Of a DNA stretch of 64,000 bases, positions 22,458 to 31,590 are shown one piece after another (the first letter of the stretch is position 1; each line of letters begins with the position of its first letter). Under the pieces are notes generated by a model, which saw only the letters and a program-made list of their open reading frames with translations, had not been told where the DNA came from and searched no databases. The stretch spans positions 191,717 through 255,716 of the forward strand of contig NZ_LMKK01000001.1 of NCBI RefSeq assembly GCF_001421485.1, written 5' to 3'. Made by a program: the position numbers and the translations under genes. The DNA comes from Agreia sp. Leaf210 (lineage in GTDB: Bacteria > Actinomycetota > Actinomycetes > Actinomycetales > Microbacteriaceae).

Positions 22458-22465
22458 ACGGTGCG

Positions 22466-23965
22466 CTACGCGCCGATGCCCACGACCTCGGGCTGCTCGT
22501 TCGAGCCGGGGGCGCTCGGCTCGACGGCCGCGGCGACGCGCGCTCCGAGCGTCGCGTCGACGTTCGTCCAGTACTGGTACACGCGCTGGCGGAGCCCGGC
22601 GTCGGTCACCTTCGAGACGTGACCCGCGATGTTCGCGACGAGCCGATCGCGCGCCGCGTCATCCAGAACCTCGCGCACCAGCGTGCCGGCCTGGCCGAAG
22701 TCGTCGTCGTCGGCATGCAGCGCGGCAGCGGCACGCACGAGTTCGCCGTCGCTCTCCCAGCCCGCGTCGTTGCCGTGACGAGCCGGGTCGGCGTGCGGGC
22801 CTCCGTGCGAGTTCGGCGCGTAGACGGGGGTCTCTTCCGAGTTGAAGCCGTGACGCATCGCCCCGTCCTTCGAGTAGGAGTTGACCGGCGAGACAGCGGC
22901 GTTCACGGGCAGCTGAGCGTGGTTCGTTCCCACGCGGTAGCGGTGCGCGTCTGCGTAGCTGAAGATGCGGGCGAGCAGCATCTTGTCGGGGCTGGCCGCG
23001 ATTCCGGGAACGAAGTTCGAGGGCGCGAAGGTGGCCTGCTCGATCTGAGCGAAGTAATTCTCCGGGTTGCGTGTCAGGGTCATCGTTCCGACCTCGTGCA
23101 GCGGGTAGTCGGCGTGCGGCCAGACCTTGGTGAGGTCGAACGGGTTGAACCGGTAGTTCGCCGCGTCGTCGTAGGGCATGATCTGCACCGAGAGGGTCCA
23201 GCTCGGGTAGTCGCCGCGCTTGATGGCCTCGGACAGGTCGCGGATGTGGAAGTCGGCGTCTTCGCCGGCGATGCGGTCTGCGTCGGTCTGGCTCAGGATC
23301 TCGATGCCCTGGTGGGTCTTGAAGTGGTACTTCACCCAGAAGCGCTCGCCTGCTGCGTTGATCCACTGGTAGGTGTGCGAACCGAAGCCGTCCATGTGGC
23401 GCCACGAGGCCGGCAGGCCACGATCTCCCATGAGCCAGGTCACCTGGTGTGCGGTCTCGGGCGAGAGCGTCCAGAAGTCCCACTGCATGTCGTGGTCGCG
23501 CAGGTGCGTGCCGGGCAGACGCTTCTGCGAGTGGATGAAGTCGGGGAACTTGATGCCGTCGCGGATGAAGAAGACGGGCGTGTTGTTGCCGACCAGGTCG
23601 TAGTTGCCCTCGTCGGTGTAGAACTTGAGCGCGAAGCCGCGCGGGTCGCGCCAGGTGTCGGGGCTGCCCTGCTCGCCTGCGACCGTGGAGAAGCGAGCGA
23701 GCACGTCGACGGAGGCGCCCGGCTGGAAGAGGCTGGCCCGGGTGTAGGCCGAGACATCGTGGGTGGTCACGAAGGTGCCGAACGCGCCGCCGCCCTTGGC
23801 ATGCACAATGCGCTCGGGGACCTTCTCGCGGTTGAACTGGGCGAGCTTCTCGACCAGGTAATGGTCGTGCAGAGTGATGGGACCGTCGGTGCCGACGGTC
23901 TGCGAGTGCTCGTCACTCGCGACGGGGGCGCCGGAGTTGGTGGTGGTGAAAGCATCGGTGGACAT
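22466..23965 (-). CDS. Catalase (haem, small-subunit clade)
   Basis: 499 residues from an ATG with AAAGGAGAA upstream. It decomposes hydrogen peroxide. The distal His55 ([15 protein letters not shown]), Asn128 ([11 protein letters not shown]) and proximal Tyr337 ([13 protein letters not shown]) are visible, as are the [12 protein letters not shown] and [10 protein letters not shown] blocks. The small size without a C-terminal flavodoxin-like domain marks the clade 3 type (KatA-like). It follows a Fur-family gene after 53 bases and is followed by a strong hairpin, so the fur-catalase pair is probably one peroxide-responsive operon. Confidence 0.96.
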   Translation of the reverse strand: MSTDAFTTTNSGAPVASDEHSQTVGTDGPITLHDHYLVEKLAQFNREKVPERIVHAKGGGAFGTFVTTHDVSAYTRASLFQPGASVDVLARFSTVAGEQGSPDTWRDPRGFALKFYTDEGNYDLVGNNTPVFFIRDGIKFPDFIHSQKRLPGTHLRDHDMQWDFWTLSPETAHQVTWLMGDRGLPASWRHMDGFGSHTYQWINAAGERFWVKYHFKTHQGIEILSQTDADRIAGEDADFHIRDLSEAIKRGDYPSWTLSVQIMPYDDAANYRFNPFDLTKVWPHADYPLHEVGTMTLTRNPENYFAQIEQATFAPSNFVPGIAASPDKMLLARIFSYADAHRYRVGTNHAQLPVNAAVSPVNSYSKDGAMRHGFNSEETPVYAPNSHGGPHADPARHGNDAGWESDGELVRAAAALHADDDDFGQAGTLVREVLDDAARDRLVANIAGHVSKVTDAGLRQRVYQYWTNVDATLGARVAAAVEPSAPGSNEQPEVVGIGA

Positions 23966-24018
23966 GGTTCTCCTTTGTAGAGGATCGGTCGACAGGACGA
24001 GAATACGGTCTGGCGCTG

Positions 24019-24453
24019 TTAGGCAGTCTGGCAATTCGGACAGAGACCCCAGAAGTTCACTTCGGCGCTCTGAACCTGAAAGCCCGACGCCGACGACGGC
24101 ACGAGGCACGGGCTGTGCCCGACGGTGCAGTCGACGTCTTCCACCGCTCCGCACGCGGAACAGACGATGTGATGATGGTTGTCATCGACACGTCGCTCGT
24201 AGAGCGCGGGCGAGTGAGCGGGCTCGATGCGCCGGAGGAGTCCGGCCTGAGAAAAGGCTGCCAGAACTCCGTGCACGGCCTGCACGCTCGTACCGGGCAG
24301 CGTCCTCCGAATCGATTGGAAGATGCGTTCGGCGTCGATGTGCGGATCGCGTTCGATGACCGAGAGCACCGCGATACGGGGTTCGGTCACCTTGAGGCCG
24401 ACCGAGCGGATGCTGTCGGCCAGCGCCGTCGCGTCCGTCACGTCTGTCGTCAT
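24019..24453 (-). CDS. Fur-family transcriptional regulator (probable peroxide or metal sensor)
   Basis: 144 residues. The winged helix covers about 1-85 ([27 protein letters not shown]), then the metal region with [12 protein letters not shown] (His93-95, Cys98, Cys101) and CPNC (Cys138, Cys141), the structural Zn pair of Fur/PerR proteins. The gene sits directly upstream of catalase, as furA-katG and catR-catA do in other actinobacteria, so peroxide-sensitive repression of itself and catalase is likely. A palindrome abuts its -10 element. The exact regulatory metal cannot be read from sequence. Confidence 0.9.
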   Translation of the reverse strand: MTTDVTDATALADSIRSVGLKVTEPRIAVLSVIERDPHIDAERIFQSIRRTLPGTSVQAVHGVLAAFSQAGLLRRIEPAHSPALYERRVDDNHHHIVCSACGAVEDVDCTVGHSPCLVPSSASGFQVQSAEVNFWGLCPNCQTA

Positions 24454-24465
24454 GCCTCCACCCTA

Positions 24466-24488
24466 ACGGTATTTTGAATGACTCAAAA
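24466..24488 (-). promoter_or_regulatory. Fur-type operator with -10 of the fur-catalase promoter
   Basis: TTTTGA (24472-24477) and TCAAAA (24483-24488) form a perfect 6-bp palindrome around five bases. It abuts TACCGT on the minus strand (24466-24471), a fair -10 sequence 12 bases before the fur ATG. A repressor bound here would cover the promoter. AT-rich palindromes of this kind are typical Fur/PerR boxes, in clear contrast to the surrounding GC-rich DNA. Confidence 0.6.
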
Positions 24489-24548
24489 CATGAGGAGTGG
24501 TGCAACAAGCCCCGCCCGATGCATCGCGGTATCGACCTGAGTATTCGC

Positions 24549-24570
24549 CCAGTCTGCTGCGGCAGACTGG
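24549..24570 (+). promoter_or_regulatory. Tetraloop hairpin overlapping a ribosome binding site
   Basis: CCAGTCTGC and GCAGACTGG form a perfect 9-bp stem closed by TGCG, which in RNA is a stable UNCG-type tetraloop on a C-G pair. The stem ends inside the TGGAGGG ribosome site of the following gene, six bases before the ATG at 24577, so folding should hinder translation. Confidence 0.5.
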
Positions 24571-24576
24571 AGGGCG

Positions 24577-25554
24577 ATGTCTCTCCTGTACGAGACGCCC
24601 CGCGCGTCACCTTCTGCGAAGCGTCGACCCTCCCCCGGTCGACGTGCGCTGAACGCCGTCGTCGTGGCCGCATCCCTGGTACTCGCCGCCGTCATCGCGC
24701 TGCACAATCTCGTGCCCGATGTGGGTGGTCTCGGCCTGGTGATCGACTCGGCCGCTCCCTGGCTCGGGCTCGGAATCCCGGTTCTGTTCGTCCTTGCCGC
24801 CTTCGCTCGCCGCGGGCGTCCTTGGGTCGCCGCCTTCGTGCCTCTCGTGGCCTGGGTGTTCATGTTCGGGGCTTCCATCGTTCCGCTCAAGTGGACCGCC
24901 CCTCCCGCGAGCGCGAGCACGCTCACCGTCGCGAGTCAGAACGTCGAGGCGAGTTCGGGCACGGGGGCCGCGTCGGCCGCCGACCTCGTCGCGACGGGCG
25001 CCCAGGTGGTCGCCATCCAGGAGATCGACGACGCGTCGCGCGACGAGATCTCGTCTGTTCTCGACGCCGCCTACGAGTACTCCTATCAGGTGGGCACCGT
25101 CGGCCTCTGGAGCAGCTACCCCATTCTGAACGCGCAGCCGTGGGACCTCGGCCTCGGATGGCAGCGCGCGCTCGCCGCCGATCTCGAGACACCCGAGGGC
25201 CTCGTGAGCATCTACGTGATCCACGCGGCGTCGGCCCGCCTGGGCGATCACGGTGACAGAGACGAGATGCTGAAGAACCTCGCCGACGTCCTTCCCAACG
25301 ACGAGAACGATCGTGTCATCGCTGTCGGCGACTTCAATGCGGCGTCCACCGACAGGGCGTTCAAGCCGATCCTGTCGCAGCTGTCGGAGCCGAATCAGAG
25401 CGACGGCCTCTTCGGCTTCACCTGGCCGGTATCTCCCTTCGCGGTGACGAGGCTCGACCACTTCCTTCAGCGCGGCCTCGACGTCACGAGCAACACCGTC
25501 ATCCCGGCCGGAGGCAGCGACCACCTGGCCATCGTGGCCACCGTCAATCTCTAG
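24577..25554 (+). CDS. Membrane-anchored endonuclease/exonuclease/phosphatase family protein
   Basis: 325 residues. Three hydrophobic segments lie in the first 110 residues (ALNAVVVAASLVLAAVIAL; APWLGLGIPVLFVLAAFA; WVAAFVPLVAWVFMFGASIV), followed by an EEP-fold domain probably outside the membrane. Metal/phosphate motifs are visible: TVASQNVEA, VVAIQEIDD, AVGDFNAASTDRAF and GGSDHLAIVATV. The substrate may be nucleic acid, phospholipid or phosphoinositide-like; sequence does not decide. It is divergent from fur and its last four bases overlap the convergent desulfurase stop. Confidence 0.85.
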   Translation: MSLLYETPRASPSAKRRPSPGRRALNAVVVAASLVLAAVIALHNLVPDVGGLGLVIDSAAPWLGLGIPVLFVLAAFARRGRPWVAAFVPLVAWVFMFGASIVPLKWTAPPASASTLTVASQNVEASSGTGAASAADLVATGAQVVAIQEIDDASRDEISSVLDAAYEYSYQVGTVGLWSSYPILNAQPWDLGLGWQRALAADLETPEGLVSIYVIHAASARLGDHGDRDEMLKNLADVLPNDENDRVIAVGDFNAASTDRAFKPILSQLSEPNQSDGLFGFTWPVSPFAVTRLDHFLQRGLDVTSNTVIPAGGSDHLAIVATVNL

Positions 25555-26747
25555 CGGGCGTGCCCGAGCGGCACCACACGGTCGCTGAGCCCCGCCTTGG
25601 ACGCCTGCGTGAATGCGACCGGCAGCGCGGCGACGAACGCATCGACGTCGGCTTCGGTCGTTCCGTGCCCGAGCGTGATGCGCAGCGCACCGCGCGCGTC
25701 GGCCTCGCTCAGTCCCATGGCCGTGAGCACGTGCGACGCCTCGGGCACGCCCGCCTGACAGGCAGACCCCGTCGAGACGGAGAGTCCTGCTACGTCGAGC
25801 AGGAAGAGGAGCGAGTCGCCTTCGCAGCCGGGAAAAGTGAAGTGCGCGTTGCCGGGGAGCCGACCCGCGGCATCCGGATCGCCCTGCAGGACGGCCTCGG
25901 GCACGGCCAGCCGCACGGCCTCGATGAGCCGGTCGCGCAGCGTGCGGAGCTCGGCCGCGTGGACGGCGACCTCGGCGGAGGCGCGGCGCGCGGCGACGCC
26001 GAACGAGACGGCACCCGCGACATCCTGCGTTCCGCTTCGGCCCCGCTGCTGACTGCCGCCGTGGAAGAGGGGTACGACCTCGGCCGAGCGCGACAGCAGA
26101 AGCGCCCCCACCCCCACCGGTCCCCCGATCTTGTGCGCCGAGATACTCATCGCCGCAGCACCCGAGGCGTGGAAGTCGAGGGGCAGATAGCCGAAGGCGG
26201 AGATCGCGTCGACGTGTGTCGGGATGCCGAATTCCGCAGCGACCGCTGCCAGCTCGGCCACGGGCTGGATGGTGCCGACCTCGTTGTTCGCCCAGAGAAT
26301 CGAGATGAGGGCGACGGATTCGGGCGCGCGCTCGATCGCCTCGCGCAAGGTCTGCGGGTGAAGGCGGCCCAGCGAGTCGATCGGCAGCCACTCGAGCTCG
26401 GCCCCGTCGTGGGCCGCGAGCCACTCGACGGCGTCGATGGTCGCGTGGTGCTCGCCTCCGGGAACGAGGATGCGACGGCGCGGCCTGTCCTCCTGCCTCT
26501 TCCAGAACAGACCCTTGATGCCCAGGTTGACGGCCTCGGTGCCGCCCGAGGTGAACACAACCTCGACGGGCTCCGCCGACACGCTCTCGGCGACGTTCTC
26601 ACGCGCTTCCTCGAGCATCCGCTTGGCCTGCTGCCCCTGGCTGTGAATCGACGCGGGGTTACCGACGACGCCGAGTGCCTCGATGTACGCGTCTCGCGCA
26701 TCGGGGAGCATCGGCGTGGTGGCCGCATGGTCGAGGTAGACGGGCAC
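25551..26747 (-). CDS. Cysteine desulfurase (NifS/IscS type)
   Basis: 398 residues with a GTG start. PLP enzyme that takes sulfur from cysteine and forms a persulfide. The N-terminal block VYLDHAATTPM, the PLP Lys206 (SAHKIGGPVGVGALL) and the active Cys330 (STGSACQAGVPEASHVL) are present. In many actinobacteria this type of gene stands next to mnmA and supplies sulfur for tRNA thiolation. Here it is on the same strand as mnmA but a redox module lies between them. An iron-sulfur cluster role is less likely because no IscU/SufB-type gene is near. Confidence 0.94.
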   Translation of the reverse strand: MPVYLDHAATTPMLPDARDAYIEALGVVGNPASIHSQGQQAKRMLEEARENVAESVSAEPVEVVFTSGGTEAVNLGIKGLFWKRQEDRPRRRILVPGGEHHATIDAVEWLAAHDGAELEWLPIDSLGRLHPQTLREAIERAPESVALISILWANNEVGTIQPVAELAAVAAEFGIPTHVDAISAFGYLPLDFHASGAAAMSISAHKIGGPVGVGALLLSRSAEVVPLFHGGSQQRGRSGTQDVAGAVSFGVAARRASAEVAVHAAELRTLRDRLIEAVRLAVPEAVLQGDPDAAGRLPGNAHFTFPGCEGDSLLFLLDVAGLSVSTGSACQAGVPEASHVLTAMGLSEADARGALRITLGHGTTEADVDAFVAALPVAFTQASKAGLSDRVVPLGHAR

Positions 26748-26787
26748 GACGACCCTTTCCGTGATCTGTTCGAAACGTATGAATCAC

Positions 26788-26793
26788 TACTCT
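26788..26793 (+). promoter_or_regulatory. Leaderless -10 element of glgX
   Basis: TACTCT ends seven bases before the glgX ATG and there is no Shine-Dalgarno sequence between them, the expected layout for a leaderless actinobacterial transcript. No convincing -35 was found. Confidence 0.4.
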
Positions 26794-26800
26794 AAGACGC

Positions 26801-28849
26801 ATGACTGCCGCTGATCCCCTCGCCAACATGGGCGTTCGCCTCACCGCCCACGGAGGCGAGATCCGCGTCTGGTCGGAGCATGCCGAGAAGGTCGAGCTCT
26901 GCCTGTTCGACGACAAGGACGCCAACTGGATCTACAAGACCGTCGACCTCGCGCGCGACCGGCACGGCGTCTGGTTCGGCCGCACCCGTGAACTGGTCCC
27001 CGGCCGCCGCTACAACCTGCGTGTCTCGGGGCCTCAGGGACCGACGCACCGCTTCGATCCCTCGCGGCTCCTGCTCGACCCCTATGGCAAGGGCATCCAG
27101 CGGCTGAGCTCGGGGTCGCAACGCTCCGTCGTCGTCGATCAGTCGTTCGACTGGGCCGGCGTCGTCAAGCCCAACACACCGCTCGATCACACGGTCATCT
27201 ACGAGGCGCACGTGAAGGGACTCTCTGAACTCAACCCGCGCATCCCCGAGGAGCTGCGCGGAACGTACGCCGGCCTCGCGCACGAGACGACCATCGGCTA
27301 TCTGAAGAATCTCGGCGTGACGGCCGTGCAGCTGCTCCCCGTGCAGTCGTTCGTGTCGGAGCAACGACTCATCAAGCAGGGGTTACGCAACTACTGGGGA
27401 TACAACACGCTCGGGTTCTTCAGCCCCCACGCCCTGTACGCGTCAAAGGCCGCCCAGGCTCAAGGACCGAGCGCGAACCTGCGCGAGTTCAAGGGCATGG
27501 TCAAGCTCTTGCACGAGGCCGGCATCGAGGTGCTGCTGGATGTCGTCTACAACCACACGGCCGAAGAAGGCCCTGAGGGCCCGACCACGAGCTTCCGCGG
27601 CATCGACAATGCCGGCTACTACCGCCAGACCGTCGGAGGCACCTACATCGACGTCACGGGATGCGGCAACAGCATCAACACCGCCACCCCGGCGGTCTCG
27701 CGCATGATTCTCGATTCCCTGCGCTTCTGGGCGAACGAGGTGCAGATCGACGGTTTCCGGTTCGATCTCGCCGCCACCCTGGGCCGCAACGCCGACCACT
27801 ACTACGACCCGCAGCATCCGCTTCTCACCCAGATCGTCTCAGACCCTCAGCTGCAGAACGTGAAGATGATCGCCGAGCCGTGGGACGTCGGCATGGGCGG
27901 ATGGCAGACCGGCAATTTTCCCGACGGCTGGTCGGAGTGGAACGACCGCTACCGCGACCGGATGCGCAAGTTCTGGCTGCGGGACATCCGCTCGATGCGA
28001 CAGCACGGAGATCCGGGCGACGGCGTGGGGATGCTCGCGACGCGCCTCGCGGGATCGTCGAACACCTTCGCGCAGCATCGTGGACCGCTGTCGTCGGTCA
28101 ACTTCGTCACCGCGCACGACGGTTTCACCATGGCGGATCTGACCGCATACGACTCGAAGCACAACGTGGGCAACGGTGAATCGAACCGTGACGGAACCGA
28201 CAACAACATGTCGTTCAACCACGGCGTCGAGGGCCCCACGTCGTCGCGGCCGATCGAGGCGTCGCGTCGCCAGGCGATGCGCAACCTCATGGGCACTCTG
28301 CTGCTATCGGCGGGCGTTCCCCTCATCACGGCGGGAGATGAGTTCGGCCGCAGCCAGAAGGGCAACAACAACGCCTACTGCCACGACAGCGAGCTCACCT
28401 GGCTGAGCTGGGACAGACGGCGCTGGCAGAAAGACCACTGGAAGACGACGCAGCATCTGTTGAAGCTGAGGCGAGAGAACCCGGCGCTTCGGCCGGTCAG
28501 ATTCGGCATCTTCGGCGAGACCACCCCGAGTGCCAGCCAGATGGACTGGTACGACGCGGCCGGCGCATCGATGTCGGTCTACGACTGGAACTCGGCCCAG
28601 AACCGCACGCTGCAGTACATGGCGGCGTCGACGCCCGAACACGAGGAGTTCAACCGCATGCTGCTCGTGATCCACGGCATCGAGGCGCCGGTCACGGTGA
28701 CGTTGCCCGTGCACCTCGGCGTGGCGTCGTACACCGAGCTGTGGGACTCGGGCCACGACGCGCCGAATCCCGAGGAGGGGCCCACCTATGAGCCAGGCAC
28801 CGTGATCGAGATGGCGCCCTCGTCGCTGCGCCTGTTCCGGGCCAACTGA
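26801..28849 (+). CDS. glgX: Glycogen debranching enzyme (isoamylase type)
   Basis: 682 residues of GH13 subfamily 11. It hydrolyses alpha-1,6 branches of glycogen or limit dextrin. An N-terminal CBM48 domain (RVWSEHAEKVELCLFDD) precedes the barrel with nucleophile Asp322 (IDGFRFDLAATLG), acid/base Glu359 (MIAEPWDVGMGGW) and transition-state stabiliser Asp439 (FVTAHDGFTM). Length is typical. It converges with glgP, whose stop is seven bases away, giving a debranching and phosphorolysis pair. A separate treX-type homologue may lie upstream of treY outside the window. Confidence 0.95.
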   Translation: MTAADPLANMGVRLTAHGGEIRVWSEHAEKVELCLFDDKDANWIYKTVDLARDRHGVWFGRTRELVPGRRYNLRVSGPQGPTHRFDPSRLLLDPYGKGIQRLSSGSQRSVVVDQSFDWAGVVKPNTPLDHTVIYEAHVKGLSELNPRIPEELRGTYAGLAHETTIGYLKNLGVTAVQLLPVQSFVSEQRLIKQGLRNYWGYNTLGFFSPHALYASKAAQAQGPSANLREFKGMVKLLHEAGIEVLLDVVYNHTAEEGPEGPTTSFRGIDNAGYYRQTVGGTYIDVTGCGNSINTATPAVSRMILDSLRFWANEVQIDGFRFDLAATLGRNADHYYDPQHPLLTQIVSDPQLQNVKMIAEPWDVGMGGWQTGNFPDGWSEWNDRYRDRMRKFWLRDIRSMRQHGDPGDGVGMLATRLAGSSNTFAQHRGPLSSVNFVTAHDGFTMADLTAYDSKHNVGNGESNRDGTDNNMSFNHGVEGPTSSRPIEASRRQAMRNLMGTLLLSAGVPLITAGDEFGRSQKGNNNAYCHDSELTWLSWDRRRWQKDHWKTTQHLLKLRRENPALRPVRFGIFGETTPSASQMDWYDAAGASMSVYDWNSAQNRTLQYMAASTPEHEEFNRMLLVIHGIEAPVTVTLPVHLGVASYTELWDSGHDAPNPEEGPTYEPGTVIEMAPSSLRLFRAN

Positions 28850-28860
28850 CAGACGTCAGT
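28845..28860. terminator. Short hairpin between glgX and glgP stops
   Basis: ACTGAC and GTCAGT form a 6-bp stem with a four-base loop that contains parts of both stop codons of the convergent genes. It could act on both transcripts but is short and has no U-tract. Confidence 0.3.
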
Positions 28861-31420
28861 GGGCGGTCGCTATGAGGCCCAGCTCGGCCGGTGAGGCCAG
28901 GTGAGCGTGTTTGGGCACCACGCGCACCGTGTAGCCGAACGCGCCCGCTCTCGACAGGGCGAGGGTACCCTCGAAGAGCACCACTCCCGAGTCTGAGGCC
29001 GAAGCGGTCGACGGCGACAGCGCGAACGTGGCCACGTCGCGCAGCTCATCGCCCGTGCCCGCCTGGCCATAGACGACCTCGACCGACACGTCGTCGGGGC
29101 TGATGCCGTCGAGCTGCACCTGAGCACGCAGATGCAGCGAGTCGCCGACCTGCGGAGTGTCGTCGAGGCCGCCGGACTCGACGTGCACGACCTGCACGCT
29201 CGGCCAGTGCGCCGTCATCCGTTCCTTGAACGTCGACAACTCGCGCGCCGCCTCGTGGTCTCGCGCCGACATGATCCTCTCGGCTGCGGCCGCCTTCGTG
29301 TAGAGGCGCTCGGTGTACTCGCGCACCATGCGCTCGGCAGACAGGCTGGGCGACAGGGTCGACAGAGTGTTCCTCACCGAGGCCATCCAGCGCTCGGGGA
29401 TGCCGTCGGCGTTGCGGTCGTAGAAACGCGTGGCGACCTGGTGCTCCATGAGGTCGTACAGCGCGCCAGCCTCGATAGCGTCGCGTTCCTCCGGGGTGCT
29501 CGCGCCGTCGGCGGTGGGGATCGCCCAACCGTTCTCTCCGTCGTAGTACTCGTTCCACCAGCCGTCGAGAATCGACAGGTTGAGTCCGCCGTTCAGTGAG
29601 GCCTTCATTCCGGATGTTCCGCACGCCTCGAGCGGGCGCAGCGGGTTGTTCAGCCACACGTCGGTACCCGGGTACAGCAGCTGGGCCATGCCGATGTCGT
29701 AGTTCGGAAGGAAGACGATGCGGTGCCGCACCTCCGGGTCGGAGGCGAACTGCACGAGTCGCTGGATGAGACGCTTGCCCTCCTCGTCTGCCGGATGCGA
29801 TTTGCCCGCGATCACCAGCTGGATAGGGCGCTGCGGGTTGAGCAGGATCGACTTCAGCCGCGCGGGGTCGTGCAGCATCAGGGTGAGGCGCTTGTACGTC
29901 GGCACTCGACGCGCGAAGCCGATCGTGAGCACCGTGGGATCGAGAAGCGTCTGATACCAGGCCGGGGCGATCGAGCCCGGATTCTGCAGCTCGAAGGCCT
30001 CGGTCACGCGACGACGGGCGTCGTGCACGAGCTGGCGGCGCATATCGCCCCGCACAGCCCAGAGATCGCCGTCGCTGACGTCGGAACTGTTCCAGTCGGC
30101 ATTGGCCGTGTCGGAGGAGCCGAGCTTCGAACTTGCGAGCTCCTGCAGAAGCGGGTCGGTCCAGGTGGCGGCGTGAACGCCGTTCGTCACCGAGGTGATG
30201 GGCACGTCGTCGACGTCGAAGCCCTTCCACAGACCCTGGAACATTCCTCTGCTCACAGCCCCGTGCAGTTTCGACACCCCGTTCGCCCGCTGCGCGAGAC
30301 GCAGCCCCATCACCGCCATGTTGAAGACCTCGGACGAACCGCCCTCGTAGTCCTCGGCGCCGAGACGCAGAATGTCGTCGACGGCGAGACCAGGCAGCAG
30401 GTCGCCGCCGAAGTATCGCTCGATGAGAGTGCGCTCGAACCGGTCGATCCCCGCGGGAACGGGGGTGTGCGTCGTGAAGACGGTGCCAGCGCGCACGACC
30501 TGCAGGGCAGCGTCGAAGCTGAGCCCGTCTCCGATGAGACGCGAGATGCGCTCGAGTCCCTGGAATCCGGCGTGACCCTCGTTGGCGTGGAAGACCTCGG
30601 GCTCGGGCACATCGCGGAGTTCGGCCGCGAGCTTGAGCGCGCGCACTCCCCCGATACCGAGCAGCAATTCCTGAAGAAGGCGGTGCTCGCCGCCGCCCCC
30701 GTACAGGCGGTCGGTGATGCCGCGAAGATCTTCGGCGTTCTCGGGGATGTCGGTGTCGAGAAGCAGGAGCCTCACGCGGCCGACCTTGGCCTGCCAGATC
30801 CGCGCGAACAGGGCGCGTCCGTCGGGGAGCGCCAGCGCGATGTGGGCCGCCGATCCGTCGGCGAGACGCAGCACGGTGAGCGGGAGTCCGTCGGGATCGA
30901 GCACCGGGTAGCTCTCCTGCTGCCACCCGTCTCGCGAGATGGCCTGACTGAAGTAGCCGGCCCGGTAGAAGAGGCCCACGCCGGTGAGGGGCAGTCCGAG
31001 GTCGCTCGCCGCCTTCAGATGGTCGCCGGCGAGGATACCGAGTCCTCCTGAGTACTGAGGAAGCGCAGCGGCGATGCCGAATTCGGCGGAGAAGTAGGCG
31101 ATGCCGGTCGGCTTCTCGCCCTCGAGTTGCTGATACCAGCGCGGCTCGACGAGGTAGCGGTTCAGATCGTCGCGAAGACTGTTCGCCCACGCCACAAATC
31201 CCTCGTCGTGCGACAGCTCGTCGAGGCGGTCGGGGCTGACAGCGCCGAGCAGGGCGATCGGATCGCCGCCGGTCTGCTGCCAGTCATCCGGCGAGATGCG
31301 GGCGAAGAGCGCGCGGGTGGGCTCGTGCCACGACCAACGGAGGTTGGATGCGAGTTCACCGACAGCCCCCAGACGCTCCGGCAGCACGGATCTAACGGTG
31401 AATCTTCTGATCGCCTTCAC
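28856..31420 (-). CDS. glgP: Alpha-glucan phosphorylase (actinobacterial type)
   Basis: 854 residues from a GTG preceded by GGAGAA. It releases glucose-1-phosphate from alpha-1,4-glucan. The N-terminal DUF3417 region (LGAVGELASNLRWSWHEPTRALF) is the mark of the TIGR02094 type. AYFSAEFGIAAALPQYSGGLGILAGDHLKAASDLG and FVDHTPVP-like TTHTPVPAGIDRF follow, and the PLP lysine lies in EACGTSGMKASLNGGLN at about residue 604. The C-terminal 140 residues form an extra beta domain. The start is divergent from glgE, with a shared 170-base control region. Confidence 0.95.
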   Translation of the reverse strand: MKAIRRFTVRSVLPERLGAVGELASNLRWSWHEPTRALFARISPDDWQQTGGDPIALLGAVSPDRLDELSHDEGFVAWANSLRDDLNRYLVEPRWYQQLEGEKPTGIAYFSAEFGIAAALPQYSGGLGILAGDHLKAASDLGLPLTGVGLFYRAGYFSQAISRDGWQQESYPVLDPDGLPLTVLRLADGSAAHIALALPDGRALFARIWQAKVGRVRLLLLDTDIPENAEDLRGITDRLYGGGGEHRLLQELLLGIGGVRALKLAAELRDVPEPEVFHANEGHAGFQGLERISRLIGDGLSFDAALQVVRAGTVFTTHTPVPAGIDRFERTLIERYFGGDLLPGLAVDDILRLGAEDYEGGSSEVFNMAVMGLRLAQRANGVSKLHGAVSRGMFQGLWKGFDVDDVPITSVTNGVHAATWTDPLLQELASSKLGSSDTANADWNSSDVSDGDLWAVRGDMRRQLVHDARRRVTEAFELQNPGSIAPAWYQTLLDPTVLTIGFARRVPTYKRLTLMLHDPARLKSILLNPQRPIQLVIAGKSHPADEEGKRLIQRLVQFASDPEVRHRIVFLPNYDIGMAQLLYPGTDVWLNNPLRPLEACGTSGMKASLNGGLNLSILDGWWNEYYDGENGWAIPTADGASTPEERDAIEAGALYDLMEHQVATRFYDRNADGIPERWMASVRNTLSTLSPSLSAERMVREYTERLYTKAAAAERIMSARDHEAARELSTFKERMTAHWPSVQVVHVESGGLDDTPQVGDSLHLRAQVQLDGISPDDVSVEVVYGQAGTGDELRDVATFALSPSTASASDSGVVLFEGTLALSRAGAFGYTVRVVPKHAHLASPAELGLIATAH

Positions 31421-31533
31421 GAAAAATTCTCCATATCGGCGCGCCACCACCACTCGTCTCGCGCGCCGCGGCGAACGCCGTGGCCTGGCTTCGCCCAGCC
31501 TAGGACAGCGCCGCTGTGGCCGCATAAACGACC

Positions 31534-31568
31534 GGGAACCGTTTCCATAATCCCCCGCGAACGTTTCC
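31534..31568. promoter_or_regulatory. Pair of LacI-operator-like motifs between glgP and glgE
   Basis: Two related half-palindromes, GGGAACCGTTTCC (31534-31546) and GCGAACGTTTCC (31557-31568, centre AACGTT), lie 22-23 bases apart just upstream of the glgE -10. A CpG-centred AACGTT or AACCGTT core is typical for LacI/MalR-family operators. No regulator gene is adjacent, so the binding protein is unknown. Confidence 0.35.
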
Positions 31569-31578
31569 CCTTTATTGA

Positions 31579-31584
31579 TACGGT
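31579..31584 (+). promoter_or_regulatory. Leaderless -10 element of glgE
   Basis: TACGGT ends six bases before the GTG start at 31591, and no Shine-Dalgarno sequence precedes the start. The layout matches the leaderless promoters seen at the PKS operon and the LacI gene in this window. Confidence 0.45.
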
Positions 31585-31590
31585 CGAACC

